Assembly: GCA_009711805.1 (NCBI GenBank)
Contig: VEMX01000034.1
Location: 34,333 to 98,332, forward strand
Direction: 5' to 3'
DNA length: 64,000 nucleotides
Source of the DNA: Balneolaceae bacterium
GTDB taxonomy: Bacteria; Bacteroidota; Rhodothermia; Balneolales; Balneolaceae
The notes under the pieces: model-generated
Databases searched by the model: none
Told to the model about the DNA's origin: nothing
What the model saw: only the letters and a program-made list of their open reading frames with translations
Made by a program: the position numbers and the translations under genes
Part shown: one piece after another, positions 55,658 to 64,000 of the stretch
How the letters are laid out: the number at the start of each line of letters is the position of its first letter
Numbering within the stretch: the first letter of the stretch is position 1

Positions 55658-56935
55658 TTATTCAATTAAAATAAGTTTTACAGTTTCTATTCGGCTGGGT
55701 GTGGCTTTACTGATAATAAATTTTTTTCCTTCAATAAGCACTTCTTCATTCACTTTTGGAACACGCCCCAAATAATTTATGATGTAGCCCGCTACGGTAT
55801 CGTACTCAGAAGGTTCCAAGGGTAATTCAATTGATTCAAAAGTATCCATCAGCTCATCAATTTCAACATTACCGCTGATTACAAAGGTATTTCTGGAGAG
55901 CTTCTTTATGATTTCATCTTCCACATCATACTCATCCTGTATATCCCCTACCACTTCTTCCAGCAAGTCTTCAATGGTAATCATGCCGGCCGTTCCGCCA
56001 TATTCATCTATTACAATAGCTACCGACATATTGGAATTCCTGAATTCACTTAGCAAATCCTTCGATTTTTTACTGGACGGCACCAGCTTTACCGGTCGCA
56101 TAATCTCATACATCGTCTTGGGATTGTGGAAAAAATCGTGGGCAAAAACCACTCCTATAATATCATCAATAGTATCTTTGTACACGGGAAGCTTGGAGTG
56201 TCCCGATTGAATAAACACATTTAATACTTCTTCTGTAGAAGTATCTTTTTCCACCGCTTCCATTTCAATACGGGGAATCATAGACTCTTTTACACGTTTG
56301 GTTGAAAGCTCCAGTACATTATGCAGGATTTCAGAATCTTCTTCGTCTATATCTTCACTTCCCCCACTTTCACGCAATTCTTTAAAAATAAGTTCAACAT
56401 CCTGCCTTCTGAAAAACCCTTCTACTTCCTCAGCATCGGGTACTAACCATTTTATAATTGTATTGGAGGATCCGTTAGCAAGAGCTACAAGAGGACGAAG
56501 CAGGTAATAAAATATGCGAAGAGGAATAGCTATGATGTGTACCATAAGATCGGCCTGAGCCCGAAATATAGCCTTTGGGATAATCTCACCAAATAGCATA
56601 ATAATAATGGAAGCAATAAGGGTTTGGATAAGCAAAATCTGGAGTCCTGATGGGATTGTCCCAAACCACTCGTAGCTGTAACCCTGAATAGGTTGTACCA
56701 GGAAAAGTGCCATAAAAGTGGCATATAGTACATTCACAATGTTATTACCAACCAGAGTAGTGGTAATAAAAGTTTCAGGATTACGAACGAAAAACTTAAT
56801 TGAGTTGGGTACAGCTCCTTTCTTTCTGGATAGAACTTCCAGCTTAAGTTTGTTTGCTGTTACAAAAGCAATCTCGGAACCAGAAAAAAACCCACTGAAA
56901 AGAATAGTTCCTACAATCAGGAGTGACTCAGTCAT
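55658..56935 (-). CDS. DUF21/CBS/CorC-type integral membrane protein (GldE/TlyC family)
   Basis: 425 residues. DUF21 membrane domain with about four helices (1-190; SGSEIAFVTANKLKLEVLSRKKG, TTLVGNNIVNVLYATFMALFL, IIMLFGEIIPKAIFRAQAD), a CBS pair (about 205-330; VKESMIPRIEMEAVE, GHSKLPVYKDTIDDIIGVV, AIVIDEYGGTAGMITIEDLLEEVVGDIQDEYD) and a C-terminal CorC_HlyC domain (about 345-425). The family is usually called hemolysin-like or magnesium/cobalt efflux and includes the Bacteroidota protein GldE. Ion transport is the best-supported role. First gene of a possible pair with the AAA+ ATPase. Confidence 0.88.
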   Translation of the reverse strand: MTESLLIVGTILFSGFFSGSEIAFVTANKLKLEVLSRKKGAVPNSIKFFVRNPETFITTTLVGNNIVNVLYATFMALFLVQPIQGYSYEWFGTIPSGLQILLIQTLIASIIIMLFGEIIPKAIFRAQADLMVHIIAIPLRIFYYLLRPLVALANGSSNTIIKWLVPDAEEVEGFFRRQDVELIFKELRESGGSEDIDEEDSEILHNVLELSTKRVKESMIPRIEMEAVEKDTSTEEVLNVFIQSGHSKLPVYKDTIDDIIGVVFAHDFFHNPKTMYEIMRPVKLVPSSKKSKDLLSEFRNSNMSVAIVIDEYGGTAGMITIEDLLEEVVGDIQDEYDVEDEIIKKLSRNTFVISGNVEIDELMDTFESIELPLEPSEYDTVAGYIINYLGRVPKVNEEVLIEGKKFIISKATPSRIETVKLILIE

Positions 56936-57013
56936 AGCCTTGCTCCTGATATTTTGACTGATATGATATACTACCCGATGGAGGCTCGTCTTTCATTAAC
57001 GAATAATTAATTC

Positions 57014-57793
57014 CTATTTACCGGAAAAGTCTGGCTTTCTTTTTTCAAGAAAAGCAGTTGTTCCTTCCTTAAAATCATCACTACCGCACAAATCTCCAAA
57101 TAGACTTGCTTCTTCATTATAGCCATTTTTACTGCCGGCTGCCTCTACAGCTCTAATTGCATTCCGTATAGCCAGGGGACCTTGTTTCAGGATGGAACTC
57201 ATCATTTCATACGCTTCATCCATTACAGAATCTTCAGCTATTTTATTTACCAAGCCGGCTTGCAGGGCTTCATCCGCCTTAACAAATCTTCCGGTCATAA
57301 TCAGTTCAAGGGCTTTTGCTCTACCAACCAGGGCTGTTAATCGTTGTGTTCCTCCATATCCGGGAATTAATCCCAAACTAACTTCCGGGAGTCCCATAAC
57401 AGCATTTTTAGATGCAATGCGTATGTGGCATGCCATAGCCAGCTCACAGCCTCCACCCAATGCATATCCATTTACAGCGGCAATTACGGGTATATCCAAT
57501 TCTTCGATATGCTGAAAAATTGACTGTCCTTTTTCAGAAACTTCTCGTCCCGTTTCGGTATCCAACTCACTGAGTTCCTTAATATCGGCGCCGGCTACAA
57601 AAGCCTTATCCCCTGTTCCGGTAATGATAAGTCCGTCAACCTCTTCATGCTCAGCTATATCCTGAACTGCATTTTGAAGGTCATTCAGCACCTTTTGATT
57701 GAGCGCATTAAGTTTATCCGGACGGTTTATTGTGAGTGTACATATTCCCGCCTCATCTACTTTTGCAAGCAGCGTATCATAAGATTGGTTCAT
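57014..57793 (-). CDS. Enoyl-CoA hydratase (crotonase family)
   Basis: 259 residues, the family's normal size. CoA and oxyanion motifs: INRPDKLNALNQKVLND, TGTGDKAFVAGADIKEL, AAVNGYALGGGCELAMACHIRIAS, and the catalytic glutamates in GLPEVSLGLIPGYGGTQRL. Both active-site glutamates (GGGCE and PEV) are present, so hydration of short-chain 2-enoyl-CoA is expected, for fatty-acid oxidation or butyryl-CoA metabolism. Follows the PspA-type operon at 10 bp on the same strand and may be co-transcribed. Confidence 0.92.
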   Translation of the reverse strand: MNQSYDTLLAKVDEAGICTLTINRPDKLNALNQKVLNDLQNAVQDIAEHEEVDGLIITGTGDKAFVAGADIKELSELDTETGREVSEKGQSIFQHIEELDIPVIAAVNGYALGGGCELAMACHIRIASKNAVMGLPEVSLGLIPGYGGTQRLTALVGRAKALELIMTGRFVKADEALQAGLVNKIAEDSVMDEAYEMMSSILKQGPLAIRNAIRAVEAAGSKNGYNEEASLFGDLCGSDDFKEGTTAFLEKRKPDFSGK

Positions 57794-57803
57794 GCCCTAA
57801 AAA

Positions 57804-58691
57804 TTATTCTTTAACTCTTCGTTGTGTAGGTTTTGTTTCTTCTTCAACATCATCAGATATCTCGTCAAGTATGGAATCAAAATCAAGGTCGTTTTCCCAT
57901 TCTGTGGTATACTCTGGTAAGATATCCTGATCAAGATCGTCAATTAATTGTGAAGTTTCTTCTACTTCGTTCAGCAGATTATCAAGCTGGAAGCCAATTT
58001 CTTCCGGGTTACTCATTGTCATCGACTGTTCATAAATATAGCGAACTGCATCTTCTATCGTTTCCAGATGTGTTTCACAAACCAGATACTTTTCCTTTGC
58101 GACGCTAAACTTCTTAAGCCTTTTTTGCATAATTGCTACCCGCCGGGCCTTCGTGCGTTTCAGCTTTTCTGAATCAGTAGCTTTTATTTCCTCAATTTGT
58201 CTCTTTACTTCTTCCTTCAGGCTACTTTCCAGGGAGGTGTTCAGGTAAATTTCGTATCTCTTAATCAAATCCAGGAGCGTTAGGTAGTTACCCAGGAGTT
58301 CTTCAATCTTCTTTCCGATATTATCGAGCAGCCCCTGAGAACTATATGGCAGTTTTTCGAAATTCTCCTGCACCAGCTTAGCCAGGTGTTTGAGCACCAA
58401 AAACCGTTTTTGAGATTTATTATCCAGAGACTGAAACAATTCTTTCTCATTGTTTGCCGCATGGCGTTCCTTAATCTTTTTCAGCTCTTGCTTTTTTCTA
58501 AACCTGGGAAGTTTGGGCACTATTCCCAGGTACATGAGCTCTAAACCAAATACGGTTGTAAGCAGCAAGCTGGAAACATCTCCGAAACCGCTAATAAAAA
58601 AAGCAGTTAACGTAGATACCAGAAGCACCCCCAGATTAATGGGATTCATAAATGCTTCTCTGGTATAGTTAATATCTAATTCGTCACTCAT
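57804..58691 (-). CDS. Membrane-anchored coiled-coil protein of the PspA operon
   Basis: 295 residues. Two N-terminal membrane helices (about 17-36 and 40-58) are followed by a charged coiled coil to about 250 and an acidic tail rich in D and E. It could anchor the soluble PspA-like partners at the membrane. Start overlaps the stop of the upstream coiled-coil gene (ATGA). No family name can be given with confidence; conserved in sequence style with proteins near pspA in other Bacteroidota is only an inference. Confidence 0.6.
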   Translation of the reverse strand: MSDELDINYTREAFMNPINLGVLLVSTLTAFFISGFGDVSSLLLTTVFGLELMYLGIVPKLPRFRKKQELKKIKERHAANNEKELFQSLDNKSQKRFLVLKHLAKLVQENFEKLPYSSQGLLDNIGKKIEELLGNYLTLLDLIKRYEIYLNTSLESSLKEEVKRQIEEIKATDSEKLKRTKARRVAIMQKRLKKFSVAKEKYLVCETHLETIEDAVRYIYEQSMTMSNPEEIGFQLDNLLNEVEETSQLIDDLDQDILPEYTTEWENDLDFDSILDEISDDVEEETKPTQRRVKE

Positions 58692-59206
58692 TTATCCTCG
58701 TTCGGCTTGTTATCCTTTTTGGGCACTTGGTCCTTAACAGAATGCTCGTCCTGTTCCGGTGTTTGCTCTTTTTCAGCTTCTTGATCTTTCTTGAGGCCAA
58801 TGGTTTTTTCTGCTTTTATATCTTCGGCGTGTTTTTCTATCTCCGAATAAAGCATGCCCATTTCTGCTTTCACCTGCTTTAATGTTTGCTTGGCTCGCTG
58901 CTGTTTCAGTTCCTCATCAAGCTCCTCTTCTTTGATTTTAGCTGCGGCTTCAGAAGTTTCATCATCAAGACTATCCATCGCTACATCAAGGCGAGCTTCA
59001 ACATGTGTTACTTTCTTTTTTACCTTCCCCAGGAAGTCATCTACAGATTCCAACAAACTATCAGCATTCATATTATTCACAGCCTGAGCAATTTTTCCTT
59101 TTTGCTCGGCATTCTTCAGGCGCTTTTTCGCCTCTTTAATGCGGCGGTAGTGGTCTTTATATTCCTGCTTCAGTCGTTCTCTTTCTTCTTCACTTCGGGA
59201 ACTCAT
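58688..59206 (-). CDS. PspA-like coiled-coil protein lacking the N-terminal domain
   Basis: 172 residues from the ATG at 59206; a GTG 12 bp upstream is in frame, but a GAGG ribosome site is 6-7 bp before the ATG, which decides the start. The mid-part EARLDVAMDSLDDET is clearly related to the PspA segment EARMEIALDSIDTET of the upstream gene, followed by a similar helix (KIKEEELDEELKQQ). It lacks the amphipathic N-terminal helix of PspA. The tail is low in complexity and charged. It appears to be a paralogue-derived partner of PspA. Overlaps the downstream membrane protein gene. Confidence 0.65.
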   Translation of the reverse strand: MSSRSEEERERLKQEYKDHYRRIKEAKKRLKNAEQKGKIAQAVNNMNADSLLESVDDFLGKVKKKVTHVEARLDVAMDSLDDETSEAAAKIKEEELDEELKQQRAKQTLKQVKAEMGMLYSEIEKHAEDIKAEKTIGLKKDQEAEKEQTPEQDEHSVKDQVPKKDNKPNEDK

Positions 59207-59221
59207 GGGATACCTCACATA

Positions 59222-59980
59222 TTAAGAACCGGATTTCTCTTTATTACCAATTGTTTTAGATGAGTCTTTTTCTTTAGCTGGCTCTTCTTCATCAAGGTCG
59301 ATAGAACCGGCTCCACTGCCTTCATCCATTTCCATTTTAAACTGTTCTACCAATGACTTGGCACGAATCTTTTCAGCATTAGCTTCTATTTCCATCGTTT
59401 CAGTATCAATACTGTCGAGCGCTATTTCCATACGAGCTTCGTTTTTGGCAGACTCTTCATTAATTCTGTTAATCATTTCATCATGAGTTTGATCAATACC
59501 GCCAACTTCAAACTGCTCAAGTGTATCGGCAATTTTTGATTGCCATTCGGCCCGTTCGCTGGCTCTTAAGGCTTCTTTTGCTTCTTGAATTTTTTTATCT
59601 TTTTCTTTCATGAAGACTTTTTTCACTTTCAGGGCCTTTTTATAAGCTCTTTCAGCAAACTGAAGCTGCTCTTTAGAATGGGAGAAACTTTCTTTAGCCT
59701 TTTCCAGCCTTAACGCATAGCTCTCAGCTATATCATCCCGGTCGGCTTGTATAGCTGATTTAATTTTTGCGGTGAGATCCTGAATAGATCTTTCATTGCG
59801 TTTCACTTCTTTTTGAAGCATCAGCATATTTGCCTTTACAGTAGCAATATTTTCATTCATCTGAGGAATCTGATCATTCAGGTCCCTGATATTCTGCTCC
59901 AGTATTAATTTCGGGTCTTCCATTGAACTTATGAATCCACCGAAAAGTGACTTTATAGCGCGAATAAATCGTTTAAACAT
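59222..59980 (-). CDS. pspA: PspA/IM30 (ESCRT-III-like) family protein
   Basis: 252 residues. Begins MFKRFIRAIKSLFGGFISSM, the amphipathic membrane-binding start of the family, continuing DPKLILEQNIRDLNDQIPQMNE and a long predicted coiled coil, then the conserved RMEIALDSIDTETMEIEANA region and an acidic, disordered tail. PspA/Vipp1 proteins polymerise on membranes and stabilise them under envelope stress. The next gene encodes a protein that shares the same C-terminal motif, so the two may co-assemble. Confidence 0.85.
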   Translation of the reverse strand: MFKRFIRAIKSLFGGFISSMEDPKLILEQNIRDLNDQIPQMNENIATVKANMLMLQKEVKRNERSIQDLTAKIKSAIQADRDDIAESYALRLEKAKESFSHSKEQLQFAERAYKKALKVKKVFMKEKDKKIQEAKEALRASERAEWQSKIADTLEQFEVGGIDQTHDEMINRINEESAKNEARMEIALDSIDTETMEIEANAEKIRAKSLVEQFKMEMDEGSGAGSIDLDEEEPAKEKDSSKTIGNKEKSGS

Positions 59981-60062
59981 AATTTTTTCCTTTTTGTTTT
60001 TAAATGCCCTTAATTCCAGAAACTAAATTAACTGATTATCAGAGGAATTCAACAGTTTAAAG

Positions 60063-61406
60063 TTAAAGCTCAAATGCCCTACAACCCCTTCTGTCTATTA
60101 CTTTACTAACCAGCAACTCCTTTTCAGGTTTAGTTTCATCAACAGTTACTGCATTCACCAATGTATTGCTTGCAGCTTCTATTGCTGAGGGCTTGTTCGT
60201 ATAACCACTCAATATTGTTTCACCTTTATCAATTTTATCCCCAATCTTCTTCTCAAGGACAATTCCGGCCGTAGGATCTACTGTATCTTCTTTCATTCGT
60301 CTTCCGGCTCCAAGTTCTACAGAAGCCATACCAATTTCAAAAGAATTCATTGCAGAAATATAACCTTCCTTATTCGACTTTATTTCAAACTCGTATTCTG
60401 CTTTGGGATATGTTTCGGGGTTTGTGATAATATCGGTATCGCCTCCCTGCTCTGCAACTATATTCAACCATTTATTAAAGGCTTCTCCATTTTCAATTTG
60501 TTGCTTACTGATCTGAATACCCTCTTTTACATCAGTGGCTTTGCCGCCCAAGTATATCATAGTGCCGGCCAGCAAGTGGGTAATCTCCATTACATCCTCC
60601 GGTCCATTACCCTGCATCGCATCAATACACTCTTCAATTTCCAACCAATTCCCAATTTTATACCCTAAGGGCTGATTCATATTTGTTATATAGGCAATCG
60701 TTTCTTTATCAAAATTGGTTCCTATTCCAACCAAGGCTTCTCCCAATTGTATCGCATCTTTCACATTCTTCATAAAAGCACCAGAGCCAGCCTTTACATC
60801 CAGTACAAGGGCGTCAATTCCTTCGGCAAGCTTCTTACTCATAATACTTCCTGCTATTAACGGAATAGACTCAACCGTTGCCGTAACATCCCGCAGGGCG
60901 TACAGACGTTTATCGGCCGGGGCTATTTCTTTTGTTTGGCCTGCCAGTACCAGGTTGTGTTTCCCGATGATCTCTTTGTATCGAGCCAAATCCATATCTA
61001 CATTAAAACCGGTAATCGATTCCAGCTTATCGAGCGTTCCTCCTGTATGCCCTAAGCCTCTTCCTGAAATCATTGGTACGGGAACACCTGCACTAGCTAC
61101 TATAGGAGCCAATATCAGCGACAGCTTATCCCCTACACCACCAGTGGAATGTTTATCCACTTTTTTGCCCGTGATGTGCGAGAGGTCTACAATATCGCCT
61201 GAGTGCAGCATCGATTCCGTTAAAGCCGCCGACTCTTCATCATTTAGCCCATTCAGAAAAGCAGCCATTAAAAAAGCACTTAACTGATAGTCAGGAACTT
61301 CATCTGTGGTATAAGCATCTATTAAATGCTTTATCTCTTCTCTGGTTAAAGTTTTGCCGTCGCGTTTTTTGCGTATTAGTGATACTATATTGTAAGTTGA
61401 ACTCAT
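60063..61406 (-). CDS. deoA: Pyrimidine-nucleoside (thymidine) phosphorylase
   Basis: 447 residues from the ATG at 61406 (MSSTYNIVSLIRKKRDGKTLT), which fits the usual N terminus; the open frame upstream starts only at a TTG. The phosphate-binding signature KHSTGGVGDKLSLILAPIVASAGVPVPMISGRGLGHTGGTLDKLE is intact, as are SIMSKKLAEGIDALVLDVKAGSGAFMK and the C-terminal alpha/beta domain. It cleaves thymidine and uridine-type nucleosides to free base and sugar 1-phosphate for salvage. Divergent from the PdxB-like gene, about 50 bp apart. Confidence 0.93.
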   Translation of the reverse strand: MSSTYNIVSLIRKKRDGKTLTREEIKHLIDAYTTDEVPDYQLSAFLMAAFLNGLNDEESAALTESMLHSGDIVDLSHITGKKVDKHSTGGVGDKLSLILAPIVASAGVPVPMISGRGLGHTGGTLDKLESITGFNVDMDLARYKEIIGKHNLVLAGQTKEIAPADKRLYALRDVTATVESIPLIAGSIMSKKLAEGIDALVLDVKAGSGAFMKNVKDAIQLGEALVGIGTNFDKETIAYITNMNQPLGYKIGNWLEIEECIDAMQGNGPEDVMEITHLLAGTMIYLGGKATDVKEGIQISKQQIENGEAFNKWLNIVAEQGGDTDIITNPETYPKAEYEFEIKSNKEGYISAMNSFEIGMASVELGAGRRMKEDTVDPTAGIVLEKKIGDKIDKGETILSGYTNKPSAIEAASNTLVNAVTVDETKPEKELLVSKVIDRRGCRAFEL

Positions 61407-61459
61407 ATGTTCAAGTATAGCTGAAAAACAGCTTTTTTTCTCATTCAATCTTTATTTTT

Positions 61460-62575
61460 GTGATAAAAATACTTGCCGACAAAAATTTGCATAAAATCGA
61501 ACAGTTTGTACCTGCAAACTGCCAGCTGGATTTGTACGATCCAACAGATGGTTTACCGGAACTGGATGGTTACAATGCCCTCCTGATACGAACCGTAACA
61601 AAACTACATAAACAAACAGTCCCCCACCTTCCAGCTTCACTCTCTTTTATCGGCACAGGTTCTGCAGGGACTGATCATATAGACATCCCTTACCTTCAAT
61701 CCCAGGATATCCAGCTTGTGGATGCCAAAGGCTGTAATGCCCGGGCCGTAGCTGAATATATTATGACGGCTCTTTTACTGTGGAAAGAACATAACCAGCT
61801 CAATGATTTTGGAACCATTGGAATTATTGGTGCTGGTAAAACCGGAACTGCCGTCTCCCAGATGCTCCATGCTTTTAACATTGATTATGTCTTGTATGAT
61901 CCCCCCAGAGCTGAAAGTGAAAAAGATTTTAACTCAGCTTCGCTGGATGAAGTATTGAGTTGTGATATCCTCACGTTCCATGTCCCGCTTACAAAAAACG
62001 GAAGGCATCCTACCTATCACTGGCTAAAAGCAGATAGATTAAATGGAAGCCGCTATAAACTGGTTATTAACGCCTCCAGAGGCGGGGTAGTTAACGAAGA
62101 GGATTTAAAAAGAGCATATATGAAAGGAACGGTTACCTCCTATATACTGGATGTATGGGAAAATGAACCAAGCTTCAACGCTGATGTAGCTGCATCAGCT
62201 TTTATTGCCACGCCTCATATTGCAGGATACTCTGAGCAAGCTAAATTAAACGCCTCAAGAGTAATCTGTGAAAAATTGGGGGATCACTTTAACCTACATT
62301 CAGATAAAACATATCAGAGCATTCCTCATAAAGTAGATCTTGCCCATATCGAGTATGATTTACCCAAACTGCTGAGTCGTCTGCATCCCATACTCGAATA
62401 TGATCGAGCTCTCAGAGACCTCGCTAACCGAGACGACAAAGCCAAGCTGTTCCGCAGCTTGCGTACCGACTGGCCCTACCGTTTTGAATACCCCATGATA
62501 CACATCCGTAAAAAATTACTCCAGCAGCATGAGCCTCTGGCAAAGCTGGGAATCACCGAAATTGAGTTAAACTAA
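61460..62575 (+). CDS. pdxB: Erythronate-4-phosphate dehydrogenase-like (PdxB family)
   Basis: 371 residues, GTG start at 61460. Catalytic domain with FIGTGSAGTDHIDIPYL and CNARAVAEYI; NAD-binding domain with GTIGIIGAGKTGTAVSQML (about 116-134), INASRGGVVNEEDL and ATPHIAGYSEQAK, which place the catalytic R, E and H of the D-2-hydroxyacid dehydrogenase family; PdxB-type C-terminal part from about 290. It supplies the second step of DXP-dependent vitamin B6 synthesis. The stop codon overlaps by 4 bp the end of the convergent gene. Confidence 0.85.
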   Translation: MIKILADKNLHKIEQFVPANCQLDLYDPTDGLPELDGYNALLIRTVTKLHKQTVPHLPASLSFIGTGSAGTDHIDIPYLQSQDIQLVDAKGCNARAVAEYIMTALLLWKEHNQLNDFGTIGIIGAGKTGTAVSQMLHAFNIDYVLYDPPRAESEKDFNSASLDEVLSCDILTFHVPLTKNGRHPTYHWLKADRLNGSRYKLVINASRGGVVNEEDLKRAYMKGTVTSYILDVWENEPSFNADVAASAFIATPHIAGYSEQAKLNASRVICEKLGDHFNLHSDKTYQSIPHKVDLAHIEYDLPKLLSRLHPILEYDRALRDLANRDDKAKLFRSLRTDWPYRFEYPMIHIRKKLLQQHEPLAKLGITEIELN

Positions 62576-63027
62576 TTTGTATCCGGGACTTTTGTAGCCT
62601 GCCAATTTACTACTTTCCACTGACCATCCCTTTTAAGTAGCGTTCCGCTATTCAGGTAGTAACTGATGCTGTTGCCCTCCGCTGTAGTTGTGGTACCTAC
62701 CAACTTAAAAGCAAGCACGGCCATATCTCCATACAAATTAATGGTTATATCTTCGGCAGTGTATTGTGTTTTAGGCGCCTCATCGGAGCGGGGAGGAGCT
62801 TGCCGAATGGAATTCATGATACGTTCCTTACCATATCGTTCTCCTGAAGAACTGGTGTATATAAGATCAGAAGCCCAAAAACGGTCGTGCATCTGGGCGT
62901 CATTCACGGATGCACCCGCTAAAAACTTCTCCAGCAGATTGGTTATTTCCTGTTTTACCGAAGTATCCTGGGCATAGGCTGCTGATCCGAATACTGCAAT
63001 TACAATAAATAGTACCCACTTTTTCAT
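62572..63027 (-). CDS. Exported NTF2-like (SnoaL/DUF4440) protein
   Basis: 151 residues with a signal peptide (MKKWVLFIVIAVFGSAAYA). NTF2-like fold pattern: LLEKFLAGASVNDAQMHDRFWASDLIYTSSSGERYGKERIM, then AEDITINLYGDMAVLAFKLVGT and LLKRDGQWKVVNWQATKVP. This is a common DUF4440-type arrangement; binding or catalysis not predictable. Convergent with pdxB, with overlapping ends, and separated from the next gene upstream by 65 bp. Confidence 0.8.
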   Translation of the reverse strand: MKKWVLFIVIAVFGSAAYAQDTSVKQEITNLLEKFLAGASVNDAQMHDRFWASDLIYTSSSGERYGKERIMNSIRQAPPRSDEAPKTQYTAEDITINLYGDMAVLAFKLVGTTTTAEGNSISYYLNSGTLLKRDGQWKVVNWQATKVPDTN

Positions 63028-63092
63028 TTTATATACCGTTTGTTTGAAGGTTAAGTATCAGATTATACCATCTTCTTTTCACAATAGCATTA

Positions 63093-63785
63093 TCAGTGAG
63101 TATTGTCCATTTCAGAAACTATATATTCTTTGCCGCTTTCATGATCCCTGTACCGTTCTCCCTCAATATGCTGCAGGTGAAGTTCTTCATGATAATAAAA
63201 ATCGTCCCCTTCTATGGGCATTTCCGGGTCCTTCCGCTTCATTTTCATCAGCATGGGTATTACCAGTGTTTCTAAACCAGCAATAATTGAAACAGCAGCC
63301 AGAGTTTTAAAAACAAAATTGTTATCAATTTCTCCCCACAGCAAAACCAAAAGGAAACCTGCTAATAAAGCTATTGTTACAAAAGTAAGATGTTGAACCC
63401 ACCGGTGTTTCTCATCAAGATCTGGCAAAGCAAGCAGGAAACCATGAGCAAACCCCAAGGCCAGAATGACAAAACTTGAGGTAGTTTTCAGAAACACATC
63501 GCTATTGGGATCTCCCCAAATCATCACCATAAGCAGCAGGGCGGCCAATACAGAACAACCAATCCCTGCCAAACCTACTTCTTTCATTTTGTTGCGTTCA
63601 ATAAAAGCCGCTCCCGACATGGCACATACACTGCTTATTGAAATCGTCAGAGAAGTGCCCAGAATACGAATTTGTAAATCCCCAAACTCTTCGCCAAAAA
63701 CTGACACAATGGCTATGAGGGCTGTAAGAGACAGAAAAATAATGAATACCCATAAAGCGGTTCTCCTCATCCTCTTAAAATCCAT
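63093..63785 (-). CDS. Integral membrane protein of unknown function
   Basis: 230 residues. About six membrane helices in three pairs (for example ALWVFIIFLSLTALIAIVSVF, IGCSVLAALLLMVMIW, SFVILALGFAHGFLLALPDL, HLTFVTIALLAGFLLVLLWGEI and FKTLAAVSIIAGLETLVIPMLM) with repeated FGE/WGD/WGE loop motifs hint at internal duplication. A soluble tail of about 45 residues ends the protein. Family not recognised. It lies 15 bp from MITE copy 3, which is upstream of its start. Confidence 0.6.
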   Translation of the reverse strand: MDFKRMRRTALWVFIIFLSLTALIAIVSVFGEEFGDLQIRILGTSLTISISSVCAMSGAAFIERNKMKEVGLAGIGCSVLAALLLMVMIWGDPNSDVFLKTTSSFVILALGFAHGFLLALPDLDEKHRWVQHLTFVTIALLAGFLLVLLWGEIDNNFVFKTLAAVSIIAGLETLVIPMLMKMKRKDPEMPIEGDDFYYHEELHLQHIEGERYRDHESGKEYIVSEMDNTH

Positions 63786-63800
63786 AAATACCCCACTTAC

Positions 63801-64000
63801 TTAACCCGAATTATTCACGAATGGATGCAAAATGGCGATCTATATACTTGAATATATTACCGTTGAATTGCTTTATGTAATAGCCCAATTTTGAGGTACG
63901 GATTAGGCGGCGAAATTTCCCCGTACGCTGCGTTCAAGTGAAAATTGGGGTACTCAGGGTACCACAGTACCCTTCCGTTCCCATTTCCACTTCGCCTTGC
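63801..64000. mobile_element. MITE copy 3, inverted, truncated by the window edge
   Basis: TTAA at 63801-63804 is followed by CCCGAATTATTCAC and the reverse complement of copies 1 and 2 for 196 bp; a full 228-bp core would end near 64032. In the visible part only one base differs from copy 2. It sits directly upstream of the minus-strand membrane protein gene, within what would be its promoter region. Confidence 0.85.

Overview
The window is chromosomal DNA of a Bacteroidota-like bacterium. The gene set fits the Balneolota/Rhodothermota side of that group: an XerC-HPF pair, fused KorA with KorB, monomeric NADP-isocitrate dehydrogenase, CrtC-type carotenoid tailoring, a beta-propeller histidine kinase, a DUF5117-type metalloprotease and -7 promoter elements of the TAnnTTTG form. 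Placement below phylum level is an inference. No rRNA, tRNA, CRISPR or prophage genes were found.

Layout. 1-4346: 5' part of a glycosyltransferase and an O-methyltransferase on the minus strand, then an acyltransferase, a carotenoid 1,2-hydratase-like enzyme and a family-2 glycosyltransferase that together look like a carotenoid acyl-glycoside tailoring locus. 4415-9173: xerC, hpf, hprK, an M23 peptidase and an M28 peptidase, all plus strand. 9226-11480: TrmH-type methylase, response regulator and esterase, minus strand. 11631-13766: a 228-bp MITE, bioB and a REP-like repeat block. 13767-19988: korB/korA, an NHL/SMP-30-like lipoprotein, mtaB and an unusual uracil-DNA glycosylase. 20165-28815: beta-propeller sensor kinase, dnaB, a tRNA-queuosine mannosyltransferase-like protein, mutL and a small membrane protein. 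29050-37225: icd, a large NB-ARC/TPR protein, a 1.9-kb repeat array carrying a second MITE, and ald. 37414-49134: secreted metalloprotease, a small winged-helix protein, and a three-gene operon of sensor kinase, FecR-domain protein and giant PKD-repeat protein. 49135-50762: a decayed region with pseudogene fragments. 50763-55578: GH125 mannosidase, a DUF4157 protein with a possible nuclease tail, and an AAA+ ATPase. 55658-63785: CBS/CorC membrane protein, enoyl-CoA hydratase, a PspA-type membrane-stress operon, pyrimidine phosphorylase, PdxB-like dehydrogenase, an NTF2-like protein and a membrane protein. A third MITE copy runs off the right edge.

The most interesting points are: the MITE family with an identifiable empty target site in the same window; the three-gene PspA-like operon in which two proteins share a homologous C-terminal segment; the kinase-FecR-PKD operon; the DUF4157 protein with its HExxH motif and nuclease-like tail; a family-4 uracil-DNA glycosylase that has lost most Fe-S ligands; and the carotenoid locus.
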